Shown: positions 1 through 7,606 of the stretch, in pieces
Layout: each line of letters starts with the position of its first letter
How positions within the stretch are numbered: the first letter of the stretch is position 1
Assembly (NCBI GenBank): GCA_947488155.1
Contig: CANKYK010000001.1
Coordinates: forward strand, 1,116,001 to 1,180,000
DNA length: 64,000 nt
Direction: 5' to 3'
Origin: an uncultured Erythrobacter sp.
Lineage (GTDB): Bacteria; Pseudomonadota; Alphaproteobacteria; Sphingomonadales; Sphingomonadaceae
Translations under genes and position numbers: made by a program
The notes under the pieces: generated by a model
What the model was told of the DNA's origin: nothing
What the model saw: only the letters and a program-made list of their open reading frames with translations
Databases searched by the model: none

Positions 1-1
1 C

Positions 2-586
2 AATGCAGCGGCAAACTGGAACCGAACATTATTGGAAAACGCCGCCAGGCCATCTGGCGCACTTGTTTATGACGCGGGCGATGGAATTGGCCTGACGACT
101 GATCAATTCGATCGGTTGAAATCGGAGCTGGCCAGCGCCTTTTCCGGCCATAGCAATGCCGGCCGGCCCATGCTGCTTGACGGCGGACTGAAATGGCAAA
201 GCATGGCGCTTTCACCGGCGGACATGGACTTTGCGACCCTCAAAAGCGCGGCTGCGCGCGATATTGCGCTGGCATTCGGTGTTCCGCCGATGCTGCTCGG
301 CCTGCCGGGCGACAATACTTATTCCAACTATCGCGAGGCCAACAGAGCGCTGTGGCGGCTGACCTTGCTGCCGCTCGCCGATAAGCTCCTTGGGGCACTG
401 CACGAAGGCTTGGTACCTTGGTTTCCAGAGGGTGAGCTACGCGTGGATATGGACCGCGTGCCAGCGCTTTCAGAAGACCGTGAACGGCTGTGGAAGCAGG
501 TATCGGACGCGGAGTTCCTATCCCGCGCTGAGAAACGAGAGATGCTCGGATTGCAGCCAGAAGAGGTTGAGGGGGACGCACCATGA
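2..586 (+). CDS. GTA/phage portal protein, HK97 family, C-terminal part (g3-like)
   Basis: This is the C-terminal 194 residues of a portal protein; the open frame runs off the left edge, so the start is missing. Portal proteins form the dodecameric ring at the capsid vertex through which DNA is packaged and the tail attaches. The visible part has the HK97-type signature region: a stretch around AAARDIALAFGVPPMLLG followed by NYREANRALWRLTLLPL, typical of the clip and wing region that ends these proteins. It is followed with a 4-nt overlap by the DUF6127 gene, and the order portal, small protein, protease, capsid matches the Rhodobacter capsulatus GTA (RcGTA). The terminase would be expected just upstream, outside the window. 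Confidence 0.9.
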   Translation, partial: NAAANWNRTLLENAARPSGALVYDAGDGIGLTTDQFDRLKSELASAFSGHSNAGRPMLLDGGLKWQSMALSPADMDFATLKSAAARDIALAFGVPPMLLGLPGDNTYSNYREANRALWRLTLLPLADKLLGALHEGLVPWFPEGELRVDMDRVPALSEDRERLWKQVSDAEFLSRAEKREMLGLQPEEVEGDAP

Positions 587-891
587 GCCGCGAAGAAATG
601 CTGGCCAACCTGATGGTTCAGGCCTCCGAAAATGGCGCTGACATCGCAACGCTGCGGGCAATAGTCGAAGAATCGAGTGAGCTGGCAGCAGAGAAAGTGC
701 TGGCGCGATTGGGACTAGGTGATGCGGGCGCCCAAGGTGATTTGGATGAACTGCGTGAGTTGCTGCAAGCCTGGCGCGATGCCAAAACAAGCGCTTGGAA
801 GGCATTTGTCGGCTGGGCGATACGAGCGCTTCTTGCCCTAGTCCTGATCGGAATTGCCGTCCGGTTGGGCGGTTGGGAACTATTGAAATGA
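583..891 (+). CDS. DUF6127-type small membrane protein (g3.5 position of the GTA)
   Basis: The gene encodes 102 residues: a helical, charged N-terminal two thirds and one predicted membrane helix near the C-terminus (around ALLALVLIGIAVRLGGW). It starts on the ATG of an ATGA overlap with the portal stop and ends in the same kind of overlap with the protease start. Its place between portal and protease matches g3.5 of RcGTA, and the sequence resembles the sphingomonad DUF6127 proteins. Its function in particle formation is unknown. The family call is from memory and should be treated as probable. Confidence 0.75.
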   Translation: MSREEMLANLMVQASENGADIATLRAIVEESSELAAEKVLARLGLGDAGAQGDLDELRELLQAWRDAKTSAWKAFVGWAIRALLALVLIGIAVRLGGWELLK

Positions 892-1292
892 GCAATGAAT
901 CCATCCGTTTCGCCGGCTATGCGAGCCTGTTCGATATCGCCGATGCGGCGCAAGACACAGTTAGGCCCGGCGCTTTTGTCGACACGCTGACGGAGCAGGA
1001 CGAGCCCTTGCCACTGCTATGGCAGCATAGGCCCGATCAACCTCTGGGTATCATTGAGGATATCTCCGAAGATGCCAAAGGGCTGCGCGTTATCGCCCGG
1101 ATCGACAAACACGATGCGCGCGGCGCCGCGATGCTCAAGCAGGGCGAGGTCGATGGCCTCAGCTTTGGCTACCGCGCTCGCCAATATCGTAAAACCGACA
1201 AGGGCCGCGAATTGCTCACCATCGATCTATTTGAAATCAGTCTGGTGACTCATCCCCTGCAACACGGTGCGCGAGTTCACCTCGTCACCTGA
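888..1292 (+). CDS. HK97-family prohead protease (g4-like)
   Basis: The protein of 134 residues matches the HK97/S78 prohead proteases, which cut the capsid N-terminal scaffold arm during head maturation. The likely catalytic histidine lies in LWQHRPDQPLG and the nucleophile serine in DGLSFGY, as in this family; a C-terminal VTHPLQ segment is also typical. The frame is open further upstream, but the ATG at 888 overlaps the preceding stop in an ATGA arrangement and gives the usual N-terminus (MSNESIRFAGYASLFD), so this start is chosen. The protein is short compared with phage proteases (about 200 residues), as is usual for GTAs. Confidence 0.9.
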   Translation: MSNESIRFAGYASLFDIADAAQDTVRPGAFVDTLTEQDEPLPLLWQHRPDQPLGIIEDISEDAKGLRVIARIDKHDARGAAMLKQGEVDGLSFGYRARQYRKTDKGRELLTIDLFEISLVTHPLQHGARVHLVT

Positions 1293-1322
1293 CACGAACC
1301 TGCATTTTCAAATTTCCCAACT

Positions 1323-1347
1323 GGCCGCCAACGGGGCGGCCTTTTTT
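1323..1347 (+). terminator. Intrinsic terminator-like hairpin between protease and capsid genes
   Basis: A perfect 7-bp stem (GGCCGCC 1323-1329, GGCGGCC 1335-1341) with a 5-base loop is followed at once by six T residues (1342-1347). This is a textbook Rho-independent terminator on the plus strand, inside a gene cluster that is otherwise joined by overlaps. It sits about 28 bases ahead of the chosen capsid start. It may lower upstream read-through or protect the 5' end of a capsid transcript; which one cannot be told from sequence. Confidence 0.75.
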
Positions 1348-1374
1348 ATGCCCAACAGAAAGGTTGCATGTCCT

Positions 1375-2523
1375 ATGGAAAGCACTCCCACCCCTAATGT
1401 TACCCCCAACGATCAACTGGAAGAGAGCTTCGACATTGTCGCTCGGCAAGATCAAGCTGAGGCCGATATTGTTGGTCTGCGCAGCGATGTCGACGAAGTG
1501 AAGGCCCGCCTTGATAAGGTTTCCCGCGCAGCTAGTCGGCCATCCATCGGCGGAGGCACCACTTCCAGCGAAGTTAAGGGCTTTGTCGATGGCTACCTTC
1601 GTCGCGGCAAAGAAAGCGAGATCAAATCAATCAGCGGTGCGGTGCCAGCAGATGGTGGGTATGCTGTACCACGAGAGATCGATGCTCTTATCGCTACCGA
1701 GCTTGCGGAAATCAGCCCAATCCGATCGATCGCGCAGGTCGTGCAAACCGGCAGCGCTGGCTATCGCAAGCTGGTCTCAACAGGCGGAACCGCATCTGGC
1801 TGGGTTAGTGAAACATCGACACGCCCAGAAACGGACGCGCCAGAATTTGCCGAAATCGCCCCACCAACTGGCGACCTTTATGCCAATCCAGCTGCCAGCC
1901 AAGCGATGCTGGACGATGCAGGGTTCAATCTTGAGGCATGGCTCGCAAGCGAAATCGCGAGCGAATTTGCCCGCGCAGAAGGTGCTGCCTTCGTCTCTGG
2001 CACCGGTTCCGATCAGCCCGAAGGCTTCCTCAGCGCCCCAATGGGCACTGGCGAAGATGGTGTTCGCGCTTTTGGCACTTTGCAATATGTCGGGTCAGGC
2101 GATGCGAACGGCTTTGATGGTGCGCCCGATGCCAAGCTAATCGACCTCATCCACACGATGAAATCAGGTCACCGGCAAGGCGCAAGTTTTGTGATGAACT
2201 CAGCCACGCTTGCTGAAGTCCGCAAGCTGAAGACCGCAGATGGCGCGTTCCTCTGGCAACCTGGCATGGTTGAAGGTCAACCGGATCGTCTGCTTGGTTA
2301 CCCGGTGGTTGAAGCAGAAGACATGCCCGACATCGCCTCAGGCACTTACCCTATCGCATTCGGCAATTTCCGCCATGGCTATTTGATCGCTGAGCGGAGC
2401 GCCACACAAGTGCTGCGTGATCCGTTCACCAATAAGCCGTTCGTACATTTTTACGCCACCAAGCGTGTCGGCGGCAAAGTGCTCGACAGCAATGCGATCA
2501 AACTCCTCAAAGTCGAGGCCTGA
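1375..2523 (+). CDS. Major capsid protein, HK97 fold (g5-like)
   Basis: The protein of 382 residues matches HK97-type phage major capsid proteins, which build the icosahedral head. It starts with a charged, helical scaffold-like arm (about residues 1-75, rich in Glu and Asp), followed by a Ser/Gly-rich joint where the prohead protease would cut and the capsid fold proper, with AVPADGGYAVPREIDALI near its start. In-frame ATGs exist at 1348 and 1375; 1375 is chosen because it gives the normal acidic N-terminus and has an AAAGG element upstream, though the spacing is long. Unlike its neighbours the gene is flanked by gaps, each holding a strong hairpin, which fits separate control of a protein needed in hundreds of copies. 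Confidence 0.92.
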   Translation: MESTPTPNVTPNDQLEESFDIVARQDQAEADIVGLRSDVDEVKARLDKVSRAASRPSIGGGTTSSEVKGFVDGYLRRGKESEIKSISGAVPADGGYAVPREIDALIATELAEISPIRSIAQVVQTGSAGYRKLVSTGGTASGWVSETSTRPETDAPEFAEIAPPTGDLYANPAASQAMLDDAGFNLEAWLASEIASEFARAEGAAFVSGTGSDQPEGFLSAPMGTGEDGVRAFGTLQYVGSGDANGFDGAPDAKLIDLIHTMKSGHRQGASFVMNSATLAEVRKLKTADGAFLWQPGMVEGQPDRLLGYPVVEAEDMPDIASGTYPIAFGNFRHGYLIAERSATQVLRDPFTNKPFVHFYATKRVGGKVLDSNAIKLLKVEA

Positions 2524-2573
2524 TCGGCTCCCGGCTAGGTTGAGTTAGCCCCTTTCTCCCTATCCGGCACCCC

Positions 2574-2625
2574 GCACCCGCGCCGCTCCAGGCCACCCTC
2601 CCGCCTGCCGAAGCAGCGCGGGTGC
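2574..2625 (+). other. Strong inverted repeat downstream of the capsid gene
   Basis: Ten paired bases (GCACCCGCGC 2574-2583 with GCGCGGGTGC 2616-2625) continue past one mismatch into three more pairs (GCT 2585-2587 with AGC 2612-2614), closing a 24-base loop. There is no T tract, so it is not a standard terminator. It occupies the 135-bp gap between the capsid and connector genes and could stabilise or process the capsid mRNA 3' end. Confidence 0.6.
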
Positions 2626-2658
2626 ACCCATATTGAAACCTGTTTCTGGGAGACCGCA

Positions 2659-3207
2659 ATGCAGCGGACTATTGTGATTGCGGCAGACCTCAATGGCGCA
2701 CCGCTTGATGAGTTGAAAGCCTGGCTCGGGATCACTCGATCCAATGAAGATGATGTGTTGATCGAGCTGCTTGCGACCAGCCTTTCCATGTGTGAAGCGT
2801 TTATTGGCCAATTGCCGCTGGAAGCCACACTGGAAGAAAGCTTACCGCCAGTTGCAGGGCGTTACCAATTGGCATCCCGGCCCGTTCAAAGTTTGGCATC
2901 GGCAGAACTGCTCGCCAAAAACGGCATACGCAGCACACTTGCCGACGATGATTTGGAGATCGAAATTGATAGCGCCGGACGCGCCTGTTTCGCGCTTACC
3001 TCATCACTTGTCGATGCGCGTGCTGTCATAGTGCAAACAGTCGCTGGCATCGCCGCCGACTGGGACGAGCTGCCTAAGCCGCTGCGCCACGGAATCATTC
3101 GATTGGCCGCATATTATTACCGCGACCGAGATCGTGAGGAAGCGATTGCGCCTCCAGCCAGCGTCGGTGCACTCTGGCGCCCTTGGCGCACAGTGGGCCT
3201 GACATGA
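2659..3207 (+). CDS. Head-tail connector protein (gp6-like, g6 of the GTA)
   Basis: The 182-residue product looks like the phage head-tail connector family (gp6-like, TIGR02215 type), small helical adaptors that form a ring under the portal. Supporting features are the position after the capsid, the N-terminal LDELKAWLGITRSNEDDVLI with its hydrophobic heptads, and the C-terminal LRHGIIRLAAYYYRDRD, typical of this family. The ATG at 2659 is preceded by GGGAGACC. The gene ends in an ATGA overlap with the next small gene. Confidence 0.8.
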   Translation: MQRTIVIAADLNGAPLDELKAWLGITRSNEDDVLIELLATSLSMCEAFIGQLPLEATLEESLPPVAGRYQLASRPVQSLASAELLAKNGIRSTLADDDLEIEIDSAGRACFALTSSLVDARAVIVQTVAGIAADWDELPKPLRHGIIRLAAYYYRDRDREEAIAPPASVGALWRPWRTVGLT

Positions 3208-3374
3208 TCGCCCAGCGTACGAGCAGCGCCAGCGCTGAGCTGGGGCAGCGTCTCACTGTCAAAGCGAAGCGTATCGCCGAAGACCGCGCAAAGTTTGACC
3301 ATGAGCAAAACAAAGCGCGGCAGCACATTTGGCGCAGCGCTCGTACGCTCTGGCCTCAATTTACGGTGATTTAG
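3204..3374 (+). CDS. Small basic protein in the head-tail stopper (g7) position
   Basis: A 56-residue protein starts on the ATGA overlap with the connector stop. It is strongly basic and helical (QRLTVKAKRIAEDRAKF, ARQHIWRSARTLWPQF). In RcGTA this place holds g7, the head-tail stopper of roughly 110 residues; I see no similarity that would prove this is a shortened stopper. The tight coupling on its 5' side and only 4 bases to the next gene argue that it is a real gene of the cluster. The longer frame start at 3183 would add residues inside the connector gene and is not preferred. Confidence 0.6.
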   Translation: MIAQRTSSASAELGQRLTVKAKRIAEDRAKFDHEQNKARQHIWRSARTLWPQFTVI

Positions 3375-3378
3375 ACTT

Positions 3379-3774
3379 ATGGAAAATCTGCTGCGCACAG
3401 CGCTGATCGATTGGCTCAGAGCCGATCCTCAACTGCAGGGTATCAATGCAATCGAAGAGGAAAGTCCGCTTTCCGCAAGCCCTCCTTGGCTGGGTATTGC
3501 CGCTAGCGGCTCAGTCGACTGGAGCGTCAAAGACCGGCGCGGGCTTGAGATCCGCATCGCGTTTGAGCTGGAGAGCCGAACTGATGAACCCGCCGCCGAT
3601 GCTGACTTCGTTGAGGCCATTGAAAACCGCATTGCCGCATTCCCGCGCGAGCAAGCCGACTTCCAATTGGTGTCGTCGCAATTCTTGCGCGCGCGCAGCG
3701 AGCGCCGCCCCAACAATTTGCGCGGCGCTTTACTTGAATATCGTTTCCGACTTCTCAAACCCATCACGGAGTAA
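3379..3774 (+). CDS. Tail terminator protein, DUF3168 (g8-like)
   Basis: The 131-residue product matches DUF3168 tail completion proteins, which cap the tail tube at the head side and fix the tail end. Typical features are the N-terminal LLRTALIDWLRADPQLQG and the mixed alpha/beta pattern ending in LEYRFRLLKP. It lies between the g7-position gene and the major tail protein, exactly as in RcGTA. The start ATG at 3379 follows the preceding stop by four bases, without an obvious strong ribosome binding site, so translation is probably coupled. Confidence 0.85.
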   Translation: MENLLRTALIDWLRADPQLQGINAIEEESPLSASPPWLGIAASGSVDWSVKDRRGLEIRIAFELESRTDEPAADADFVEAIENRIAAFPREQADFQLVSSQFLRARSERRPNNLRGALLEYRFRLLKPITE

Positions 3775-3779
3775 GCCCT

Positions 3780-4187
3780 ATGCCCGCACAAACTGGCTCT
3801 GCCTTTCTGCTCAAAATTGGCGATGGCGGTGCCCCGCTCGCCTATGAAACCGTCGCTGGACTGCGCACCACACAGATGTCGATCAATGGCGATACAGTCG
3901 TTGTGACGCACAAGGAATCCGGCGGTTGGCGGGACCTCTTATCAGGTGCCGGCAATCGTTCCGTCTCCGTTAGCGCCGCCGGCATTTTTCTTGGCAGTTC
4001 CGCCGAGGCCTCGATCCGCGCCCATGCTTTGGCCGGCACTATTGATGATTATGAATTGTCGTTCGAAGACGGCGAAAAATTACAGGGCCGTTTTCTGGTC
4101 CAACGGCTGGATTATTCCGGCGATTTCAATGGCGAACGCAACTACACCTTGCAGCTGGAGAGCTCAGGCCCGGTTGTACCTGCATGA
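3780..4187 (+). CDS. Major tail protein, TP901-1 type (g9-like)
   Basis: The 135-residue protein is the tail tube subunit, of the TP901-1 major tail family. Its N-terminus (PAQTGSAFLLKIGDGG) and the following beta-rich sequence with GLRTTQMSINGDTV are characteristic. The stop overlaps the start of the next gene in an ATGA. As the most abundant tail protein it would be expected to be strongly translated, but the 5-bp gap to the terminator gene leaves room only for an upstream ribosome binding site inside that gene (ACGGAG before position 3775). Confidence 0.88.
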   Translation: MPAQTGSAFLLKIGDGGAPLAYETVAGLRTTQMSINGDTVVVTHKESGGWRDLLSGAGNRSVSVSAAGIFLGSSAEASIRAHALAGTIDDYELSFEDGEKLQGRFLVQRLDYSGDFNGERNYTLQLESSGPVVPA

Positions 4188-4498
4188 CCAATTCCGCCAA
4201 CACAATGCGGGGCGAAGCTGAGCTATCGATTGATGGCCGAGGCTATGTTGTGAGGCCCAGCTTCGAAGCGCTTGTAGCTGCTGAAGAAGAGCTGGGATCA
4301 CTCTTTGCTCTGGTGGAGCGAGCATCGTCCGGTTCGCTGACCATTGCCGAAATTACTGGCCTGCTGTGGCATTGTTTACCGACAGAAAATCGCCCTGACC
4401 GACCAGAGGTTGGCAGCACGGTCTTGGCCATGGGGCTGTTGGAAGCAGCAAAGCCTATTCGCGTGATCTTGGCGCAGGTTCTTAAGGGTCAGAAGTGA
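4184..4498 (+). CDS. GTA gp10-like tail chaperone (DUF3356-type)
   Basis: The protein of 104 residues resembles the GTA gp10 family, thought to be a tail assembly chaperone that coats the tape measure before tube growth. The core ELSIDGRGYVVRPSFEALV and AEEELGSLFALVERA is typical. The start is set by the ATGA overlap with the tail protein; the stop overlaps the start of the next small gene in the same way. Tail chaperone pairs in many phages are made by frameshifting; here the two halves are separate, overlapping genes, as in RcGTA. Confidence 0.8.
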   Translation: MTNSANTMRGEAELSIDGRGYVVRPSFEALVAAEEELGSLFALVERASSGSLTIAEITGLLWHCLPTENRPDRPEVGSTVLAMGLLEAAKPIRVILAQVLKGQK

Positions 4499-4695
4499 CA
4501 CCTTCGTTCAGCGACAATATCCCTGATTTCTGCGGGCTTGCTTCTCGCATACTGCATTGGGGCCCATCTCAATTCTGGCGCTCAACCCCGGCTGAATTGT
4601 CCATGGCCCTACACACGCCTGGATCTGAGACAGCCTCACCTCTCTCTCGCGAAGCAATCGCGCAAATGATGGAACACGACAGCGATGGAAAATAA
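4495..4695 (+). CDS. Phage tail assembly chaperone, rcc01693/g10.1 type
   Basis: The 66-residue protein occupies the place of g10.1 in RcGTA. Its core FCGLASRILHWGPSQFWRST and PAELSMAL matches these small chaperones, in which the W/F-rich segment followed by a Thr-Pro-Xaa-Glu-Leu motif is conserved. It would be the second member of the chaperone pair acting on the tape measure, whose gene starts inside its 3' end (an 11-nt overlap). Confidence 0.8.
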   Translation: MTPSFSDNIPDFCGLASRILHWGPSQFWRSTPAELSMALHTPGSETASPLSREAIAQMMEHDSDGK

Positions 4696-5266
4696 CATAG
4701 AAGAGCTGGTCATCGATGTGCGAGCCACGACCGATGGCTTTTCCAATGATCTGCAAAACATGCGCAGCGCGCTCGACACATCATTGCTTGATGGCTTCGA
4801 AAAAGCGGGAAGCGTTCTGGAGCGTGGGCTTTCGTCTGCCTTGAGGAATGGCAGCCTAGGCTTTGATGATCTGAAGAAGACCGCCTTTCAGGCGCTCGAC
4901 CAGATCGCAGCGCGCGCCATCAATGCCGGAATTGGTTCATTGTTCGGAGGGTCTGGCGGGTCATCCTCTGGCTTTGGCAGTTTGATTACACAGTCCCTAG
5001 GCGGGCTGTTGGGGTTGCCCGGTAGAGCGACAGGCGGCCCAGTTGGTCCAGGCAGCAGCTATCTGGTCGGCGAAAGAGGTCCAGAGGTCTTTGTACCGAC
5101 CAGCGCAGGGCGGATTGAGCCCAACAGCAATTTGGGCGGACAGTCACGGGACGTTCGCGTGGCTATTCAAGTTGCTTCACCGCGTGGGACCTCTGCACCA
5201 ACCGCGATGAAGCGCTCCTCTCGCCAAGTCGCAAGCTCTGTTCGCCGCGCCCTCCAACACGCTTAG
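4685..5266 (+). CDS. Tail tape measure protein, short GTA form (g11-like)
   Basis: At 193 residues this is far shorter than siphophage tape measures (usually above 600), which fits the short tail of GTA particles. The N-terminal half is helical and amphipathic, with a Gly/Ser-rich stretch around residues 98-115. The C-terminal GGPVGPGSSYLVGERGPEVF is a motif often seen at the end of tape measure proteins. The start ATG at 4685 overlaps the preceding chaperone gene by 11 nt. The 15-bp gap after it holds an AGAGGA ribosome binding site for the next gene. Confidence 0.85.
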   Translation: MENNIEELVIDVRATTDGFSNDLQNMRSALDTSLLDGFEKAGSVLERGLSSALRNGSLGFDDLKKTAFQALDQIAARAINAGIGSLFGGSGGSSSGFGSLITQSLGGLLGLPGRATGGPVGPGSSYLVGERGPEVFVPTSAGRIEPNSNLGGQSRDVRVAIQVASPRGTSAPTAMKRSSRQVASSVRRALQHA

Positions 5267-5281
5267 CCAAAGAGGACTATC

Positions 5282-7606
5282 ATGGCATTTTGGCTAGCGC
5301 GCGAACACCGCGCCCAAGAAACACGTTATCTGCAAAGGTTTGATCCGCGGTTTTGGACAATCGATTTCCCGAGACCGGCCATGGCGTCTGTTGTAACAAC
5401 AGCAGCCAATAGCCTTCGGGTCGATGTGGAACTGCACCATAGGGGCGAACTTGTCGGTCTGATTTGGGACAGCACGGACAGTCTCGATCATCCCTTGCTC
5501 GCCTATGAAACGAGCCGAGATTATTCGCACACTGAGCTCAAATTTCGGTGGCAATCCACCGGCGTTGCCACGCTTGATCAGGTGAACGGTCCGACCCTCA
5601 CAATTGAGGGTCGCGATACGGATGGCAATCCGCGCGCATGGTACGTTCGGCTCTGGAACTATGCAGTGGGATCGCCAAGCGATGCGATCATCACTCTACC
5701 ATTTTCTAAGTTGGGAAGTGGTTGGGTTCTACCCGGAGAACCCGTCCATCCAACAGACATCGACCGGATGTTCATTTCGATCGTTGCGCCTGACTTTGCT
5801 GCTGGCAACACCGAACCCTTGTCATCGCGCCTCAATGGGCATGTGATTGTTTCGGGCATCAAATGCGATGGCAAGAACGCGATGTTGGAATTGGGCGATG
5901 TTCGCATGCCTCCGCACCAAGAACGCATGGCGACGGCCTATGATGATGCCTATAATCAGACGCCCGCACGCTTGCTCCGCAATATTGTTGGCTTGGGCTA
6001 CCGCGATGAGATCCTTCACTATGTTGGCATGAGCCATTTTATGCGGCTCAAGCGGGTTGGACCCGGCGAATTGCATGTTATCGAAAGCGGGGTGCTTTGT
6101 ACGCCTGCAGATGTCTGGCACCGGGCATTTCTTTCCGCCTGCAAAGAGAATGAATTTGAGGCCATCGCCTCGCTTTCCTACGAGCTGTTCGACGCATATT
6201 GCCCTGATGATTGGAAGCAGCGGACTGCCAGTGGTTCTCAGGCTCTAACCGGTTGGGTTCCGCCTTCAACGCTTCTGTCACCCGCGAATGATGGTGCAAT
6301 GGCTTGGCTGCAGGCCTGCGCGACGAAGTTCGTAGAATTCTTAGAAGACGCACAGCTACCCGTGCGCTTTCAAATAGGTGAGCCATGGTGGTGGGTCACA
6401 CCGGCAAACGAAATCTGCCTGTATGATGATGCAGCAAAGACAGAGTTTGGCGGCAATCCGCCCATCATAGATGACGTTACCGCACCGCTTGATGCCAGCC
6501 AGCTCGCTCTACTGGATCAAGCGGGTGTCAAATTGGCGCAGTCAACGGCCGATCTTGGACAAGCAGTTCGGGATGCAGCCAGCGGCCCAGCAGAGATATT
6601 GCTGCTCGCATTCACACCGACAATCCTGAACCCAGAAACACCAGAGCTTTATCGGGCCAATCTCCCTTCAGGTTGGGCTAGGCCAGCCTTCGATCGCCTA
6701 CAGCTAGAAGACTATGACTGGCTTACCGAAGGAGCCGATGCGGCACGCCGGCAGGCCTACGCCTTTGTCGATGCAAGACTTGGTTATCCTCTGGCAGAAC
6801 AAGACTACCTGTCAGGCTTCGTGCTGAACGCGGCCGATGCCGAGCAATTATGGCCGCCAATCGATGCGGGCCTGGATGAAGCGCGAGCAAGAGGCGTTCA
6901 GCGCCGCTTTGTCTGGGCGCTCCCTCAGGTTGCGCGTGATGGATACACCCGCCTTCCCAATCATGACGAGGATGCAATGCAAGCTTTCGATGATGTGCTT
7001 TATCCATTCGCGCTTGGCCGTGACACCGCCGTTGCACCTGAGTTCTCCACTTCTGTTGCTGTGACCGCATCAGGTTATGAACGGCGCAATGCATTGTGGT
7101 CTGATGCTCGTATGCATTTCGATGTTGGCCCGGGGGTTCGATCCGAGAGTGAGCTCGCTGAGCTCATCGCTTTTTTCCGCGCGCGGCGAGGGGCGGCACG
7201 GGGATTTCGGATCAGCGATCCTTTTGACCATAGCTCTAATGGCATGACGGGCGTGCCAACGCATTTCGATCAGTTGATCGGCGTCGGTGACGGATTGAGG
7301 GCCGAATTCCCGCTTATAAAGTCTTACGGACCGGTCGCAGATCCGCAAGAACGGCCGATCACCCGCCCGAGGGTCGAGAGCATATTAATCAGCGTCGATG
7401 GCATCGAACGCAGCGATTGGACGGTCTCGAGCAAAGGCGTGATCCAATTTTCAATTGCACCAGAGAGTGGAGCGGAAGTGCGCGCGGGCTTCTTGTTCGA
7501 CGTGCCGGTCCGTTTCGCAGAAGATCGCATCGACGTCTCTGGCGTCAGTTTTGATGCGGGTGAAGCCCCCAGCATTGCGCTGATCGAAATTCGCGAGGCT
7601 GACTAA
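5282..7606 (+). CDS. Distal tail protein with large hydrolase-like N-terminal extension (DUF2460 / TIGR02217)
   Basis: This 774-residue protein ends with a clear DUF2460 region (about 560-774; note RNALWSDARMHFDVGPGVRS and FRARRGAARGFRISDPFDH), the distal tail protein of RcGTA (g12, about 210 residues). Ahead of it lie a beta-rich part (about 40-230) that could be a carbohydrate-binding sandwich, and a region (about 240-550) with the look of a TIM-barrel glycosidase (ASLSYELFDAYCPDDW, QIGEPWWW). I infer that it is a tail tip component that may bind or cut surface glycans. Similar long proteins are, from memory, common in sphingomonads, so the fusion is probably lineage-wide. The stop overlaps the next start (TAATG). 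Confidence 0.8.
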   Translation: MAFWLAREHRAQETRYLQRFDPRFWTIDFPRPAMASVVTTAANSLRVDVELHHRGELVGLIWDSTDSLDHPLLAYETSRDYSHTELKFRWQSTGVATLDQVNGPTLTIEGRDTDGNPRAWYVRLWNYAVGSPSDAIITLPFSKLGSGWVLPGEPVHPTDIDRMFISIVAPDFAAGNTEPLSSRLNGHVIVSGIKCDGKNAMLELGDVRMPPHQERMATAYDDAYNQTPARLLRNIVGLGYRDEILHYVGMSHFMRLKRVGPGELHVIESGVLCTPADVWHRAFLSACKENEFEAIASLSYELFDAYCPDDWKQRTASGSQALTGWVPPSTLLSPANDGAMAWLQACATKFVEFLEDAQLPVRFQIGEPWWWVTPANEICLYDDAAKTEFGGNPPIIDDVTAPLDASQLALLDQAGVKLAQSTADLGQAVRDAASGPAEILLLAFTPTILNPETPELYRANLPSGWARPAFDRLQLEDYDWLTEGADAARRQAYAFVDARLGYPLAEQDYLSGFVLNAADAEQLWPPIDAGLDEARARGVQRRFVWALPQVARDGYTRLPNHDEDAMQAFDDVLYPFALGRDTAVAPEFSTSVAVTASGYERRNALWSDARMHFDVGPGVRSESELAELIAFFRARRGAARGFRISDPFDHSSNGMTGVPTHFDQLIGVGDGLRAEFPLIKSYGPVADPQERPITRPRVESILISVDGIERSDWTVSSKGVIQFSIAPESGAEVRAGFLFDVPVRFAEDRIDVSGVSFDAGEAPSIALIEIREAD

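Noticed and set aside
5282..7606. Two separate genes (hydrolase and distal tail protein) joined by a sequencing error
   Set aside because: The frame is open over its full length without a frame change, and long proteins of this type seem usual in sphingomonads.
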